Shown piece after piece: positions 51,322-60,706 of a stretch of 64,000 bases of DNA (its first letter is position 1; the number at the start of each line of letters is the position of its first letter). The position numbers and the translations under genes were made by a program. The stretch covers positions 1-64,000 of the IMG/VR virus record IMGVR_UViG_3300022935_000010; one strand, written 5' to 3'. The notes under the pieces were generated by a model. It had not been told where the DNA came from. It did not search any database and saw only the letters and a list, made by a program, of their open reading frames with translations. This DNA comes from a virus.

Positions 51322-53043
51322 ATGAAACTAATCAACGAAGCAGAAATCTTCGAAACCTGGTCTCCTATCATCGAGCAGAAGGCCGGTATTCAAGATGCTG
51401 AAAAAAAAGGATGGTTGAGCAAGTACTGCCACTACCATTCATTAAACGAGTCTGCTGGTGCATATCAGTCACTAGCAACTGTAAACGGTATGGGTGCCGT
51501 ACAACCACCCGCATACCCAGGTGGGTATAACTCCACTGGTTCTGCAGTAGGTACGCAAGCAAATTCTGCTTTCTATAACTCTGCTAACCAAGGTTCAGGT
51601 GATAAGTTTCCTTCACTTCTTCCATTGGCAATTCAGGTTGCTGCGAAGACTGTTGGATTCGATATCGTTCCTGTAATTCCTATGTCAGGTCCTACTGGCG
51701 TACTTTCTTACCTAGATTACGTATACTCAGGTGGTAAAATCAGTCCTGCATCTGCTGGCGCAACATCTGCTGAAGCTCTTGCAACTGCACCTTCTATGAT
51801 CAAGGTAGAATTGACAACCCCTGCAGCAGGTTATCCTGCTAACTTTGCAGTAGGTACTACTTACTACATCACTAACGCTTCTTCAGCTGGTGCATATATC
51901 ACTACTGAGTTTGTTGGTCTATCTAGAATCGATGCATTCCCAATCTTTAGAGTTATGGGATTAACTGCTGGTGAGACTATCTCTGCAGTTCTTGATGGTA
52001 ACGCAGCTAAAATTGGTACTGCAGTAGATGGAAACCAAGCTGGTACTACAACTGCGAGAGCAGAATTGGTTAAAGCTCTTGAGGATCACATCCAAGGATT
52101 CTCTGGTGCTGGTTTCAACAACGACCAAGACTGGCAAGGACCATTCGTAGATGGTACTAAGACTTACAACCCAATGCTAAGAGGTGTTGGTGAGAGCACT
52201 TACTACCAATCAATGGGTCTATCAACGTTCACTAAGTTCGTCGAAGCTGATACTTTCCAAGTAGCTGCTTCAGTAACTACTGAGCAGATCCAAGACCTTA
52301 ACAAGCAATTCGGTATCGACGTAATTTCTATGATCGAGAACGCATTGGTTAATGAGGTATCTCAAGCTATTAACAAGCACATCCTATCTAGAGCATTCGC
52401 TCTTGGTTGGTCTAACCACGACGAATTCTTGACTACAGAAGGTCAGAACTTGAACCTAAACCTCGTTATCGGTGGTACTGCTGGTTCTTACACTATTCCT
52501 TCTTACATAGGTAAGTCTGACTCTGGTATCTCTATCGCTTCTGTTGCAGGTCCTGCTTCAGGAACTTACGAGAACTTGTCAACTCTACAGAGAAGACTAT
52601 TCTCTAGAATTCTAGCATCTGCTAACGTGGTTGCTAACAGAGGAAGAAGAGGTCCTGCTAACTTCATCGTTACTAACGCTAACGTTGCAAGTGCATTGCA
52701 AGACATCTCTCAGTTCACTTTCGCACCTTTCTCTAACACTCTAACTCAGAACAACGGTACACTTTACCCAGTAGGTTCTCTTGCTGGTATGACCGTATAT
52801 GTTGATCAGAACATGAAGTTCGGTGATAACAGAGTATTAGTAGGTAGAAAAGGTGGTGACGACGAACCAGGACTTAAGTTCATGCCTTACATGATGGCTG
52901 AGTCTATCCAAACAATCTCTGAAGGTACTATGTCACCTAAGATTGCGGTTAAGTCTCGTTACGCACTAGTAGAAGCTGGTTTCCACCCAGAAACTATGTA
53001 CTTCTGTTTCCACGTGAACGTTCCTGCTGGAGGTCTATCCTAA
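51322..53043 (+). CDS. Major capsid protein, gp23-like, 573 aa
   Basis: The N terminus has the T4 gp23 form: AEIFETWSPIIEQKAG (T4: AELLNKWKPLLEGEG), followed by a gp21 processing site, probably LNE at 41-43 before SAGAYQS. Later parts fit the HK97-type capsid fold: LLPLAIQVAAKTVGFDIVPV, VEADTFQVAASVTTEQIQDL, FGIDVISMIENAL and PANFIVTNANVASAL. T4 gp23 has 521 residues. It directly follows the protease-scaffold gene and is closed by a strong terminator. The regular use of favoured codons agrees with very high expression. Confidence 0.96.
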   Translation: MKLINEAEIFETWSPIIEQKAGIQDAEKKGWLSKYCHYHSLNESAGAYQSLATVNGMGAVQPPAYPGGYNSTGSAVGTQANSAFYNSANQGSGDKFPSLLPLAIQVAAKTVGFDIVPVIPMSGPTGVLSYLDYVYSGGKISPASAGATSAEALATAPSMIKVELTTPAAGYPANFAVGTTYYITNASSAGAYITTEFVGLSRIDAFPIFRVMGLTAGETISAVLDGNAAKIGTAVDGNQAGTTTARAELVKALEDHIQGFSGAGFNNDQDWQGPFVDGTKTYNPMLRGVGESTYYQSMGLSTFTKFVEADTFQVAASVTTEQIQDLNKQFGIDVISMIENALVNEVSQAINKHILSRAFALGWSNHDEFLTTEGQNLNLNLVIGGTAGSYTIPSYIGKSDSGISIASVAGPASGTYENLSTLQRRLFSRILASANVVANRGRRGPANFIVTNANVASALQDISQFTFAPFSNTLTQNNGTLYPVGSLAGMTVYVDQNMKFGDNRVLVGRKGGDDEPGLKFMPYMMAESIQTISEGTMSPKIAVKSRYALVEAGFHPETMYFCFHVNVPAGGLS

Positions 53044-53068
53044 TCAGTAGTTAGTACACACTAATATT

Positions 53069-53098
53069 AAACCCCAGGTTTTTGCCTGGGGTTTTTTT
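53069..53098 (+). terminator. Rho-independent terminator after the capsid gene
   Basis: Stem AAACCCCAGG/CCTGGGGTTT (10 bp, 6-nt loop) followed by T. It is the strongest GC stem in the window, as expected after a highly transcribed gene. Confidence 0.92.
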
Positions 53099-53108
53099 AT
53101 TGTCCATG

Positions 53109-53117
53109 GATATATAG
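53109..53117 (+). promoter_or_regulatory. Candidate late promoter motif GATATATAG
   Basis: It starts 30 nt before the next ATG, directly behind the capsid terminator and overlapping the last base of a CCATGG palindrome. Confidence 0.65.
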
Positions 53118-53138
53118 AATAAATGTGATGGTTGCATA

Positions 53139-54239
53139 ATGAGGAAAATAAGCTCACATAAACAGTTCCTTATTGAAAGGGATCTTTCGGTAGAAGTAGA
53201 TCAGGTGGTGTTAGCTGAAATGCTTCTGGACTATTATGGATTAAACGAGGGAAAGGCATTGGATACTCTTAAAAATTCGATTTCTAAAGCTTTATTTGGT
53301 CCTTTCTCCAGATTGTCTGTTATAGACACAATCAGGAAAGGAAATCTCGATATACAAAAGGAGATCATTAGAAAACAGTATGATGTGGAAGATGAAATCC
53401 TAGATCTGGAGGATAGGATAGAGGAGCTGAGAAAGAGCGGATCCTCTAGGAGCGATATTTCACGAATTCAAACACAGATTGAAAGAAAGAGAAAGGAATA
53501 TAGATCTTTTGTTAAAATGAAGAAGGAGCAGACCAATAAAGGGATGAAACTTCTTGAGAAAACAATAGGTAAAAATCCAAGAAGGAGAGAATATTACGAG
53601 GCTGGATTCTTAGACGATAAATACGAACTTGCAAAGTTTGAATTTGAACTTGCACAACAGAAATCTGCTGAAGCTGGAAATCTAAAAGATCTAAAGAAGG
53701 ATCTTGAAGACGCTGCTAAAAAAGCAGAATCCTTTGTAGTAAAGACAAAAAGCTCTGCACAAACTAAGGGGAAAATAAAAGACTCCGAACTTGAGGATGT
53801 ATCTGCTTTGAGAAAGAGAATCTCAGCAAATGATATGGGCGTTATAATATCTCTAAGAGAAAAGTCTAGGGATAGAATAAAGGAGCTTAAATCACAAATG
53901 TCCAAGATTCTTAGCGATATGAAGGGATTTATTTCAAAATCTCCTACATACGAGGAGGTTAAAGCTTCTGGAAAAATAACAAAGGGTATAAACGATCTCG
54001 AATCCAAAGCTAATGAGATGGATTCATTAGATAACCTTTCTAAGGTTTACTCTGATGTTATTTCTTCAAAGGGTAAATCTATTTCCAATGAATCATCATT
54101 GACTAGCTTATTTGGTAAGATTAACTCTGCTATTTCCGATGGAAATGATGCAGGATCTGGTGTTACTAAAGATGTTGTGGATATGAAATCGGACATCACA
54201 TTGAAAAAGATTGGAAATCTAATAAAAAAATTGTCCTAA
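53139..54239 (+). CDS. Putative internal head protein, coiled coil, 366 aa
   Basis: The N terminus SHKQFLIE fits the targeting/cleavage motif (F-L-I-E at 10-13). The rest is Lys/Glu/Ser-rich with long coiled coils (about 75-130 and 175-290) and no enzymatic motif. The gene starts a group of four similar genes behind the capsid gene, all with a FxxE-type N terminus. T4 internal proteins IPI-III and gp68 are the nearest analogues by place and signal, not by sequence. Possible role: DNA-associated packaged protein or scaffold component. Confidence 0.65.
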   Translation: MRKISSHKQFLIERDLSVEVDQVVLAEMLLDYYGLNEGKALDTLKNSISKALFGPFSRLSVIDTIRKGNLDIQKEIIRKQYDVEDEILDLEDRIEELRKSGSSRSDISRIQTQIERKRKEYRSFVKMKKEQTNKGMKLLEKTIGKNPRRREYYEAGFLDDKYELAKFEFELAQQKSAEAGNLKDLKKDLEDAAKKAESFVVKTKSSAQTKGKIKDSELEDVSALRKRISANDMGVIISLREKSRDRIKELKSQMSKILSDMKGFISKSPTYEEVKASGKITKGINDLESKANEMDSLDNLSKVYSDVISSKGKSISNESSLTSLFGKINSAISDGNDAGSGVTKDVVDMKSDITLKKIGNLIKKLS

Positions 54240-54241
54240 AG

Positions 54242-55135
54242 ATGCTTTTAAAATTTAAAGAGTGGGAATCACAAAACATAAATGAAGGGGATGTTAGCCT
54301 TGATAAGATTATGAATTGGCTTAGCTCTAATTTTGGTGGTACAATATCTAAAATAGATTCTTTGCTTTCCAAAATAAGTTCCATAGAAACCCAATATTCT
54401 AAAGACTGGAATGATATCCAGACTGATATAGATGCACTGGAGGTAAAGAAAGCTCAAACAAAGAGCGATCCTGCTGAAGCTAAGAAGCTGGAAAGAATGA
54501 TTGATAGGAATCAGAAATTGCTTACAGCTTTAAACAAGAAAAGAAAAGCGGACATAGCTAAGGTTGATGATAAAGTAGAAAAATTAACTAAAGGTAAAAC
54601 AAGACTTGTTTCTTATTGGAATTTAAAGAAGGCTGAATTGGAAGCAGATCTCGCCGAGAGTATGTACAAGATGGCTAAAGATCTTACTGACGAATCTGTT
54701 GCTGATGAATTGTACGACAAATACAAAGAGGCAGCACTTCAAGCGAAATCTAAAGATGAGAAGTTTAGGGAAAGGTTTGGTAAGTTGGAATTAGCTAAGC
54801 CCTCCACTCTTAAATCAGATACTGAGTCTAAGGCTATATCAGGTGCTAACTTTTCAATGGATCCTATCTTTTCAATGAACGCTCCCCAATTTACTAAATT
54901 CGTTCAGGATTTGGAAAAGAGTCAGGTAAGCGCATTAATCAAAGCCATGCAATCCGAAAGAAATGAAAGATATGCTACTTTAGATACCGAAAGAGATAGA
55001 CTTGAAGCTCAAGCTGAAAAGAAAGGTTTGTCTCGGGATAGTGTGAAGAGGGATCTTTCAGATCTACGTGAAACTCTAATGAGACAAATTAGGGATTTGA
55101 GAACTAAAATAACTATTGCTAGAAGATATGCTTAA
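54242..55135 (+). CDS. Putative internal head protein, coiled coil, 297 aa
   Basis: The N terminus LLKFKEWESQNINE carries the targeting-like motif with a cleavage-type I-N-E at 13-15. Coiled coils cover about 40-160 and 235-290. It lies 2 nt after the previous gene and has a similar composition and size, suggesting a related packaged protein, though the sequences do not align clearly. No enzymatic motif. Confidence 0.62.
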   Translation: MLLKFKEWESQNINEGDVSLDKIMNWLSSNFGGTISKIDSLLSKISSIETQYSKDWNDIQTDIDALEVKKAQTKSDPAEAKKLERMIDRNQKLLTALNKKRKADIAKVDDKVEKLTKGKTRLVSYWNLKKAELEADLAESMYKMAKDLTDESVADELYDKYKEAALQAKSKDEKFRERFGKLELAKPSTLKSDTESKAISGANFSMDPIFSMNAPQFTKFVQDLEKSQVSALIKAMQSERNERYATLDTERDRLEAQAEKKGLSRDSVKRDLSDLRETLMRQIRDLRTKITIARRYA

Positions 55136-55397
55136 TCGTATTAAAAAACTAAATGAGTTTCCCTTATTGGAAGGTGTAAACGAGGATTTGGTAAAAGCAA
55201 AGGCTGATGTGAATGAAAAGCAAGCAGAAATTGCCGAAGAAATAGCAAAGCAGAAAGAAACCACAGATCTTAAGGAAAAAGCTGCTAGTATAAGAAACCA
55301 GGCTAGACTTGCTGGTCAGATGCCTTCTTTATTGAATGCGCTGGCAAATGCAATGGATGCAAAGGCTGATTCTGGTGACACAACAAATATTTATTAA
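55128..55397 (+). CDS. Small putative internal head protein, 89 aa
   Basis: I choose ATG 55128 rather than the in-frame TTG 55116, because the reading then begins MLNRIKKLNEFPLLEGVNED with the targeting motif at the N terminus and cleavage-type L-L-E at 13-15. It overlaps the previous stop by 8 nt. The remaining 70 residues are an Ala/Lys/Glu-rich helix. Probably packaged in the prohead; T4 gp67 and gp68 are analogues by size only. Confidence 0.6.
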   Translation: MLNRIKKLNEFPLLEGVNEDLVKAKADVNEKQAEIAEEIAKQKETTDLKEKAASIRNQARLAGQMPSLLNALANAMDAKADSGDTTNIY

Positions 55398-55400
55398 AAG

Positions 55401-57794
55401 ATGGCAAACAATTATCTTAGGAATAACCCAGTAGCGAATCAATTGTCGATTGACACATTTAGATTGTTTGAAAATCAGGATGTTGACAAAGCTCTTGAAA
55501 TAGCAGTCGATACTCTTTTAGGGGTCTTCAAAAAAATCACTTTTGATCTAGCTTCGGATAGGAATAGATCTTTTGAATCTTTTTCTAAAAAGCTTATGGG
55601 AGTGGGCGAGGCATCTTCTTTTAAATCACTGATTGCTAACATAAAAGACGTTTGTGGGGATATTGAGCTTGCTGATCCTATTTTGGCACCACTTAAAAAG
55701 ATGTATCTTGATTCTATCGATACGTTGGGTGATGCTATCAAAAGAATGATAGAGTTAGATCCATCACTAGAAGCAAAAGCTATTGAATATTTCAAAAAAG
55801 CTAGCAAAAGATTGTTGGAAACAATTAAAAGAGTTGCTGACCAATACCAGGAAAGGATAAACGAATCCCAAGCTATTGGTGTTCCTGGCAGAATGGAGAG
55901 GCTTAAGAGAATCTTGGTAAATCACATTATGGATTCAAAGGGAAAGGATGCAAAAGCTGGTTATGGTAGGGATTGGCACAGATTGTTTACTACTTTGGAA
56001 CAGAAACTTTCTTCCATAAATGCCGATAAAGCAACATTCTCAGATGGTGATAGAAAAAATCTCGCAGAACTTGAAAAGAAGACTGATAGCTTAACACAAG
56101 AGTACAATCAGTACAAAGTTAGAGCGGCTGAAACCGTGATGAGCAAGATTATCAAGGATCCTGACCTAGAGTCAAAATTTGCTGATTATATTGAGATCAT
56201 GACTAATGCCTTAGATGGTGTTACGAAAGCAAATACCGAGGAGGGCCTTATCGAGGTAAAAGTACGTGAGATCCTTGATGATAAGGAAACTAAAATGCAG
56301 GATAGGGTATTCCCACTGAAAGTTGGTGATAAGGACAATGACGGTAAGCTTAAGGGTTCTGGCTTGATTCAGACAGTCCAGAAGGCACTTATTGATGCCT
56401 TTATACCGATTAAAAATCTTTTGGATCCTAGAGGTGGTGCTAATGGTAAATTTGAAACCCCAACTAGTGTTGCTGTAAAGTCTATACAAGCTTCACTTGG
56501 AAATAAAGATGTGAATGGTACTTTGGATAAGCCTTTATTGGATGTTATTTTAAAGCTGGATCAGGTGTCTGGAGAAAATAAAGATGCAATAAAAGAAGCT
56601 ATTTCAAAGCTTAGGGTTTCTTATTCATCAATGAGTGAGTCTACAAGCGCATTAAGTGTTACCGAATTTATGAGGCTGATGGAAGCTATGACTTATATAG
56701 ATCCTAATGAAATAGAGGATAAAATCAAAATGTACAGTGAGGAAATAACTGAAGATGATGATTCTGTTGCACAACCAACTACCTCTGACTACACCATGGC
56801 TGAAAGACTGGCTAAGATGTTAAGGACTAAGAATTACAACAAAAACGCGGAGACAGAAGATTTTCTTAAGGAGGATGGTACTTTAAAGGGATCTTGTCCC
56901 CAAGATTTTATTGACGGCTGGACAAAAGCAATATCTGGTGATAAGTCTGTTTCCTTCTTTTTTATAGAGGATGAGAATGGAGGTTCACTTTATCCTACTA
57001 AGAGATTATCTTGTAATGTGAATAAGCCATGTAACTGGAAAAGGTATAAATCTATTGCTGGAGATGAAACAGACGACGTTCACAATTTTGGAAAATGGTA
57101 CACGACATACTGGAAAAATTTTGGTGGCGTTGGTTCTGAAATCAAGTCAAAAGTTTTGGATGATGTAATGAAGTCCAATTGTTCATTGGCTAAAGAGGAA
57201 AAACTTTCCGATGTTATAACGATCTACGAAGATCTTGAGAACTCTTTCATGCCTCATAAGGATGAAATATCACATGGCTATCTTAGACCAAATTCAATAA
57301 AGGAGATTTCTTCTGGAATAAAGGGTATGTTAGGTAATGATGGTGTTTCTAATCTTAGTCCTGCTGAACTAAGAGCTTTATATAACTCAGTTGTCCTAAT
57401 TTCTCCCCTAATCACATTTGATAGAGAAAGAGATGAATGGGTACCAGCACTATCCTTCCTATGTAAGACACTGGATTTAACTGAAGATGAGCTATTATCT
57501 GGGATTAAGAAAAGTAGTTCCTTAGGAAAGAAAGGCAAAATGAGTTCTGAAAAAGTAGCTTATCTTGATACTAAATCCTTACAGGATGGAGGTGATAGTG
57601 AAATTTTGAAATCAACTGTTATCGGTAGCACAGAGGATCCAGAGAAGATAAACAACATGAAATCAACACTAGATAAGGTTAAGTCTGTACTAAAGAGTCT
57701 TTCCAAACACACTAAGAGAATTAGTATAAGCGATGTTGGTGATATTACTCCTGATATTTCTGATTCTGTTGTTGTTATCTCTATGGCCAAGTAA
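55401..57794 (+). CDS. Large putative internal head protein, 797 aa
   Basis: The N terminus (SIDTFRLFEN, about 16-25) again has F-x-L-F-E. Residues 25-300 are helical. Around 315-385 is a segment with Asp-rich DKDNDGKLKGSG and a following VKSIQASLGNKDVNGTLDKP that looks like a peptidoglycan-binding-type repeat. The C-terminal part (about 480-680) is a folded domain with several Cys. No catalytic motif is recognised. Its size and place in the internal-protein group suggest an ejected protein or a head core component. Confidence 0.6.
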   Translation: MANNYLRNNPVANQLSIDTFRLFENQDVDKALEIAVDTLLGVFKKITFDLASDRNRSFESFSKKLMGVGEASSFKSLIANIKDVCGDIELADPILAPLKKMYLDSIDTLGDAIKRMIELDPSLEAKAIEYFKKASKRLLETIKRVADQYQERINESQAIGVPGRMERLKRILVNHIMDSKGKDAKAGYGRDWHRLFTTLEQKLSSINADKATFSDGDRKNLAELEKKTDSLTQEYNQYKVRAAETVMSKIIKDPDLESKFADYIEIMTNALDGVTKANTEEGLIEVKVREILDDKETKMQDRVFPLKVGDKDNDGKLKGSGLIQTVQKALIDAFIPIKNLLDPRGGANGKFETPTSVAVKSIQASLGNKDVNGTLDKPLLDVILKLDQVSGENKDAIKEAISKLRVSYSSMSESTSALSVTEFMRLMEAMTYIDPNEIEDKIKMYSEEITEDDDSVAQPTTSDYTMAERLAKMLRTKNYNKNAETEDFLKEDGTLKGSCPQDFIDGWTKAISGDKSVSFFFIEDENGGSLYPTKRLSCNVNKPCNWKRYKSIAGDETDDVHNFGKWYTTYWKNFGGVGSEIKSKVLDDVMKSNCSLAKEEKLSDVITIYEDLENSFMPHKDEISHGYLRPNSIKEISSGIKGMLGNDGVSNLSPAELRALYNSVVLISPLITFDRERDEWVPALSFLCKTLDLTEDELLSGIKKSSSLGKKGKMSSEKVAYLDTKSLQDGGDSEILKSTVIGSTEDPEKINNMKSTLDKVKSVLKSLSKHTKRISISDVGDITPDISDSVVVISMAK

Positions 57795-57845
57795 CCTAGA
57801 AACTTATCAAACACATAACTCTATAACTCCTAAAGGTGTTTTTTA

Positions 57846-58778
57846 ATGTGTAAGGCAGTTAAGTTATATTTCTTGAGTTTTTGTAGACAAGGTCCACCCT
57901 ACGATTCGGGTAAAGACCTCACTAGTAACGTGGATAATATAAAAGCTCTACTTGGTGGTTTCTTTGACGATGTAATTATTTACTCCCCAGCTTCTCTTAA
58001 AGAGTGTGAGGGTAGCGATGGATTTTGTGAGTTCCACGATGGTGATTTTCCACTTAACGCCGGTTTGAATGCAAATGGATGCGGGGATTTTAAATCTTTC
58101 ATTATAGATAAAACTCTCGGTGAGATTGATGATGGTGATATTCTGGTTTACCATGATTGCAATTTTGCTAAATATCCACAATACTGGCAAACAGATTGGG
58201 AAAACCTACACGATATTGTAAATTTCTTACTTTCTGAAAATGGTTCGGATTTTTTTATACCCTTTGAGCATGAGGCATTTGGCAAAAAACCTACAGTTTC
58301 TCTTCACGGAAAAAGATATACTACAAATAAAATCATAACAAATTCTACTGAGGCTGAGATTGTTTCCAGATGCTATGAGATCGCTTCCAGTAGGATGATA
58401 ATAAGGAATTCTGAATCCTCTCGTGCTTTCTTTGGTGATTATAAAAGGCTGTGTAGCCAAAAGGATCTACTAACAAAATATCCAAATCCAAATCCATATC
58501 CGGAATTTACCCATAGCTGCCCAGAGCAACATGTGTTAAATTGTTTAATTTACAAGTACATTTTAGACGGTAAGCTTGATAAGCATTTTCCTAGGTATTC
58601 ATTTCCCAACGGGAGACTTTCAATCCATTCTGGAGTTGAATATAGAATAAACGAGGAACTGTCGAAATATATGAAGGTTAAGACCATAAAAGAATTTGAA
58701 AAAAGGAACAACAATGTCGGGGAAAATAAAGATATTCGAGGGACCAAGGAATTCGGGGAAGACATTTTTAGCACGTAG
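57846..58778 (+). CDS. Putative GT-A glycosyltransferase, 310 aa
   Basis: DGDILVYHDCNFAKYPQYW near 97-115 looks like the metal-binding D-x-D region of GT-A enzymes. It is followed by an acceptor-domain-like segment with SSRMIIRNSESSRAFFGDYK and a FTHSCPEQHVLNCLIYKYIL helix near 220-240 (D/E-Q helix common in GT-A folds). The N-terminal LYFLSFCRQG strand fits a Rossmann start. The match is weaker than for the GTs near 5-10 kb. It begins a second sugar-related group (57.8-62.5 kb). Confidence 0.5.
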   Translation: MCKAVKLYFLSFCRQGPPYDSGKDLTSNVDNIKALLGGFFDDVIIYSPASLKECEGSDGFCEFHDGDFPLNAGLNANGCGDFKSFIIDKTLGEIDDGDILVYHDCNFAKYPQYWQTDWENLHDIVNFLLSENGSDFFIPFEHEAFGKKPTVSLHGKRYTTNKIITNSTEAEIVSRCYEIASSRMIIRNSESSRAFFGDYKRLCSQKDLLTKYPNPNPYPEFTHSCPEQHVLNCLIYKYILDGKLDKHFPRYSFPNGRLSIHSGVEYRINEELSKYMKVKTIKEFEKRNNNVGENKDIRGTKEFGEDIFST

Positions 58779-59262
58779 GTATTCTGAGATCCACAGTCTT
58801 CCTATTTATCAGTTTGACTTCGTTGGGTGGTTCAATAAGTTAGAATTTGATAATGGCTCCCGAGAGACCCACTCATTTGCGCTTGGTAAGGAACTGATGC
58901 TGCTCCAGCTTTCGAGGGATAAACTACTTCCTACCTTTATACTCGATCGGGGTATAATTACTGTGCTTTCCTGGGGAATATTATCAGGAAGGATAACGGA
59001 AGAATTTGCTCTAAATCAGCTTAAAATGATTGCTGGAGAGGGTTTGCTTAAAAACTGTGAAATCTATTTCGTAACTGGAGATAATCCAGACAAGTCCCCT
59101 AGAAATAAGGACAATTGGGATTTTACTGAGGAAGACAACAAGGAACTAGAGATAGTTGAAAATTTGATAGGTTATATTCAAAATCAACCTTACAATGTTT
59201 ATACCCAACGTATTTTTAATAGCTTCAGTGATAAAACGATAAACGATTTAAAACATATTTAG
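58714..59262 (+). CDS. P-loop nucleotide kinase-like protein, 182 aa
   Basis: Start ATG 58714 gives MSGKIKIFEGPRNSGKTFLA with Walker A GPRNSGKT; an in-frame TTG at 58696 is less likely, as AAGGAA lies in front of the ATG. A DRG motif at about 77-79 (ILDRGIITVLSW) is typical of thymidylate and deoxynucleoside kinases. Total length fits a small dNMP or nucleoside kinase, but the lid region is unclear. It overlaps the previous gene by 65 nt. Confidence 0.65.
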   Translation: MSGKIKIFEGPRNSGKTFLARRYSEIHSLPIYQFDFVGWFNKLEFDNGSRETHSFALGKELMLLQLSRDKLLPTFILDRGIITVLSWGILSGRITEEFALNQLKMIAGEGLLKNCEIYFVTGDNPDKSPRNKDNWDFTEEDNKELEIVENLIGYIQNQPYNVYTQRIFNSFSDKTINDLKHI

Positions 59263-60666
59263 ATGTGTGGAATAATAATTACGAAAACTCCAGGTGAGGA
59301 TGTTTTAGACTCTATTAAACATAGGGGGATTGAGAAAACTGTGGTTGTGAAAAACGGACTCAGTATTTGTCACCACAGGCTCCCAATTCAAACATCTGAT
59401 GGTGATAATTGGAATCAGCCTATAGAGGTAGCAGACGGCATTTATTTGCTGTTTAATGGTGAGATATTTAACTATGACACAGTAAGGTTTGATTCTGATA
59501 TAGAATATCTAACCAACTTATTTAGAAGATACCGAGGCGGGAGTTTTGAGATGTTCTGCTCTCTTTTTATTCCTATTATACAAACTTGGGATGGATTTTG
59601 GGCAATTACAATCTATGATTCTTCAACCAACGATATAATTGCATTTACGGATCCTTTGGGTAGAAAATGTCTTTATTACAATTCACTTGGTGAAATTGCA
59701 TCCGAGATTAAGCCTTTGGTTTATGAGAATTCCCAGATCGATGAATCTTTTATTAGTACTGTGAGAAAGTGGGGGTACAACACCGATGAAAGAACACCAT
59801 ACAGCGACATTAAAAGGATCCTACCGAACAACATTTATCACTTTAATTTAGATAAAACTCCTGAGTTTAAAAATGTTTATCAAACTTACTATAAGGGTTT
59901 TGACTACCCAATTCAAGAATTGGTTGGTAAAGATTATGATGCCCATATGGAATGGCTTTGGTCTAAAATGTTCGAGTCTGTTAGGAATAGATTGATCTCT
60001 AAAGATTATCCGATTTCACTTCTAATCTCAGGGGGGCTTGATTCTTCAATTATTGCATCAATTCTCAATGAGCTTGGTGCTGATGTTAGGTGGTTTAGTA
60101 TTGAGAATGGCGAGAAGGAGTTTGTTGACATTCTCGCTTCAAAGCTCGGTAAAGAGGTTTCCTTTTTGGACTATTCAATGGATGAATCTATGAATGAAAA
60201 AATCTACAAGAAGTGGAACGAATCACCGATAGATCTGGGTTCTGTAATACCGCAATACCACTTATTTGATGCGGTAAAAAGATTTGGTGGATATCGTATA
60301 GTTCTTTCTGGTGATGGTGCTGATGAGCTATTTGGAGGGTATAAAAGAATACACGAATATGATTCTCAAAAGTCAGATGTTTTTGATGAGCTTTCATACT
60401 ACCACTTGCCTAGGCTTGATAAAATGTCTATGGCGCATACACTTGAGTTAAGAAGCCCATTTTTAAATCTTGATCTAGTAAGGTTTGCTTTACATCTTCC
60501 CCTTGAATGGAGAAAGGACAAAAAAATTCTTAAGGACACTTTTGCACCGTTACTCCCCGATGAGATTATTAATCGTAAGAAGGCACCACTAAAAAATCCG
60601 AAGATAAAGGAGGATAAAATTGCATATAGATATAAAGCAGTTGATCTTTTTCTAGGTAATAGATAA
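59263..60666 (+). CDS. asnB: Glutamine-dependent asparagine synthetase-like protein, 467 aa
   Basis: The glutaminase domain begins MCGIIITKTPG with catalytic Cys2 exposed after Met removal, and the HRGIE, NGEIFNYD and DPLGRKCLYY motifs follow. The synthetase domain has the PP-loop SGGLDSSIIASIL near 251-263 and GDGADELFGGYKR near 349-361. It is shorter than bacterial AsnB (about 554) but keeps both active sites. Relatives include amidotransferases that modify sugars in surface polysaccharides, so either asparagine supply or glycan modification is possible. It stands next to a kinase and glycosyltransferase-like genes. Confidence 0.85.
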   Translation: MCGIIITKTPGEDVLDSIKHRGIEKTVVVKNGLSICHHRLPIQTSDGDNWNQPIEVADGIYLLFNGEIFNYDTVRFDSDIEYLTNLFRRYRGGSFEMFCSLFIPIIQTWDGFWAITIYDSSTNDIIAFTDPLGRKCLYYNSLGEIASEIKPLVYENSQIDESFISTVRKWGYNTDERTPYSDIKRILPNNIYHFNLDKTPEFKNVYQTYYKGFDYPIQELVGKDYDAHMEWLWSKMFESVRNRLISKDYPISLLISGGLDSSIIASILNELGADVRWFSIENGEKEFVDILASKLGKEVSFLDYSMDESMNEKIYKKWNESPIDLGSVIPQYHLFDAVKRFGGYRIVLSGDGADELFGGYKRIHEYDSQKSDVFDELSYYHLPRLDKMSMAHTLELRSPFLNLDLVRFALHLPLEWRKDKKILKDTFAPLLPDEIINRKKAPLKNPKIKEDKIAYRYKAVDLFLGNR

Positions 60667-60681
60667 ATTACTTCTTGGAGC

Positions 60682-60690
60682 GATATATAA
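60682..60690 (+). promoter_or_regulatory. Late promoter motif within an inverted repeat
   Basis: GATATATAA starts 25 nt before the next ATG and is framed by TTGGAG (60675-60680) and CTCCAA (60700-60705). Confidence 0.65.
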
Positions 60691-60706
60691 AGAAAAAATC
60701 TCCAAA

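Noticed and set aside
55116-55127. TTG 55116 as start of the small head protein
   Set aside because: ATG 55128 places the targeting-like motif at the N terminus as in its neighbours.
57795-57845. Terminator before the gene at 57846
   Set aside because: A T run is present, but only a loose AAACAC/GTGTTT pairing with a long loop can be drawn.
58696-58713. TTG 58696 as start of the P-loop kinase
   Set aside because: ATG 58714 gives the normal distance to the P-loop and has an AAGGAA sequence in front.
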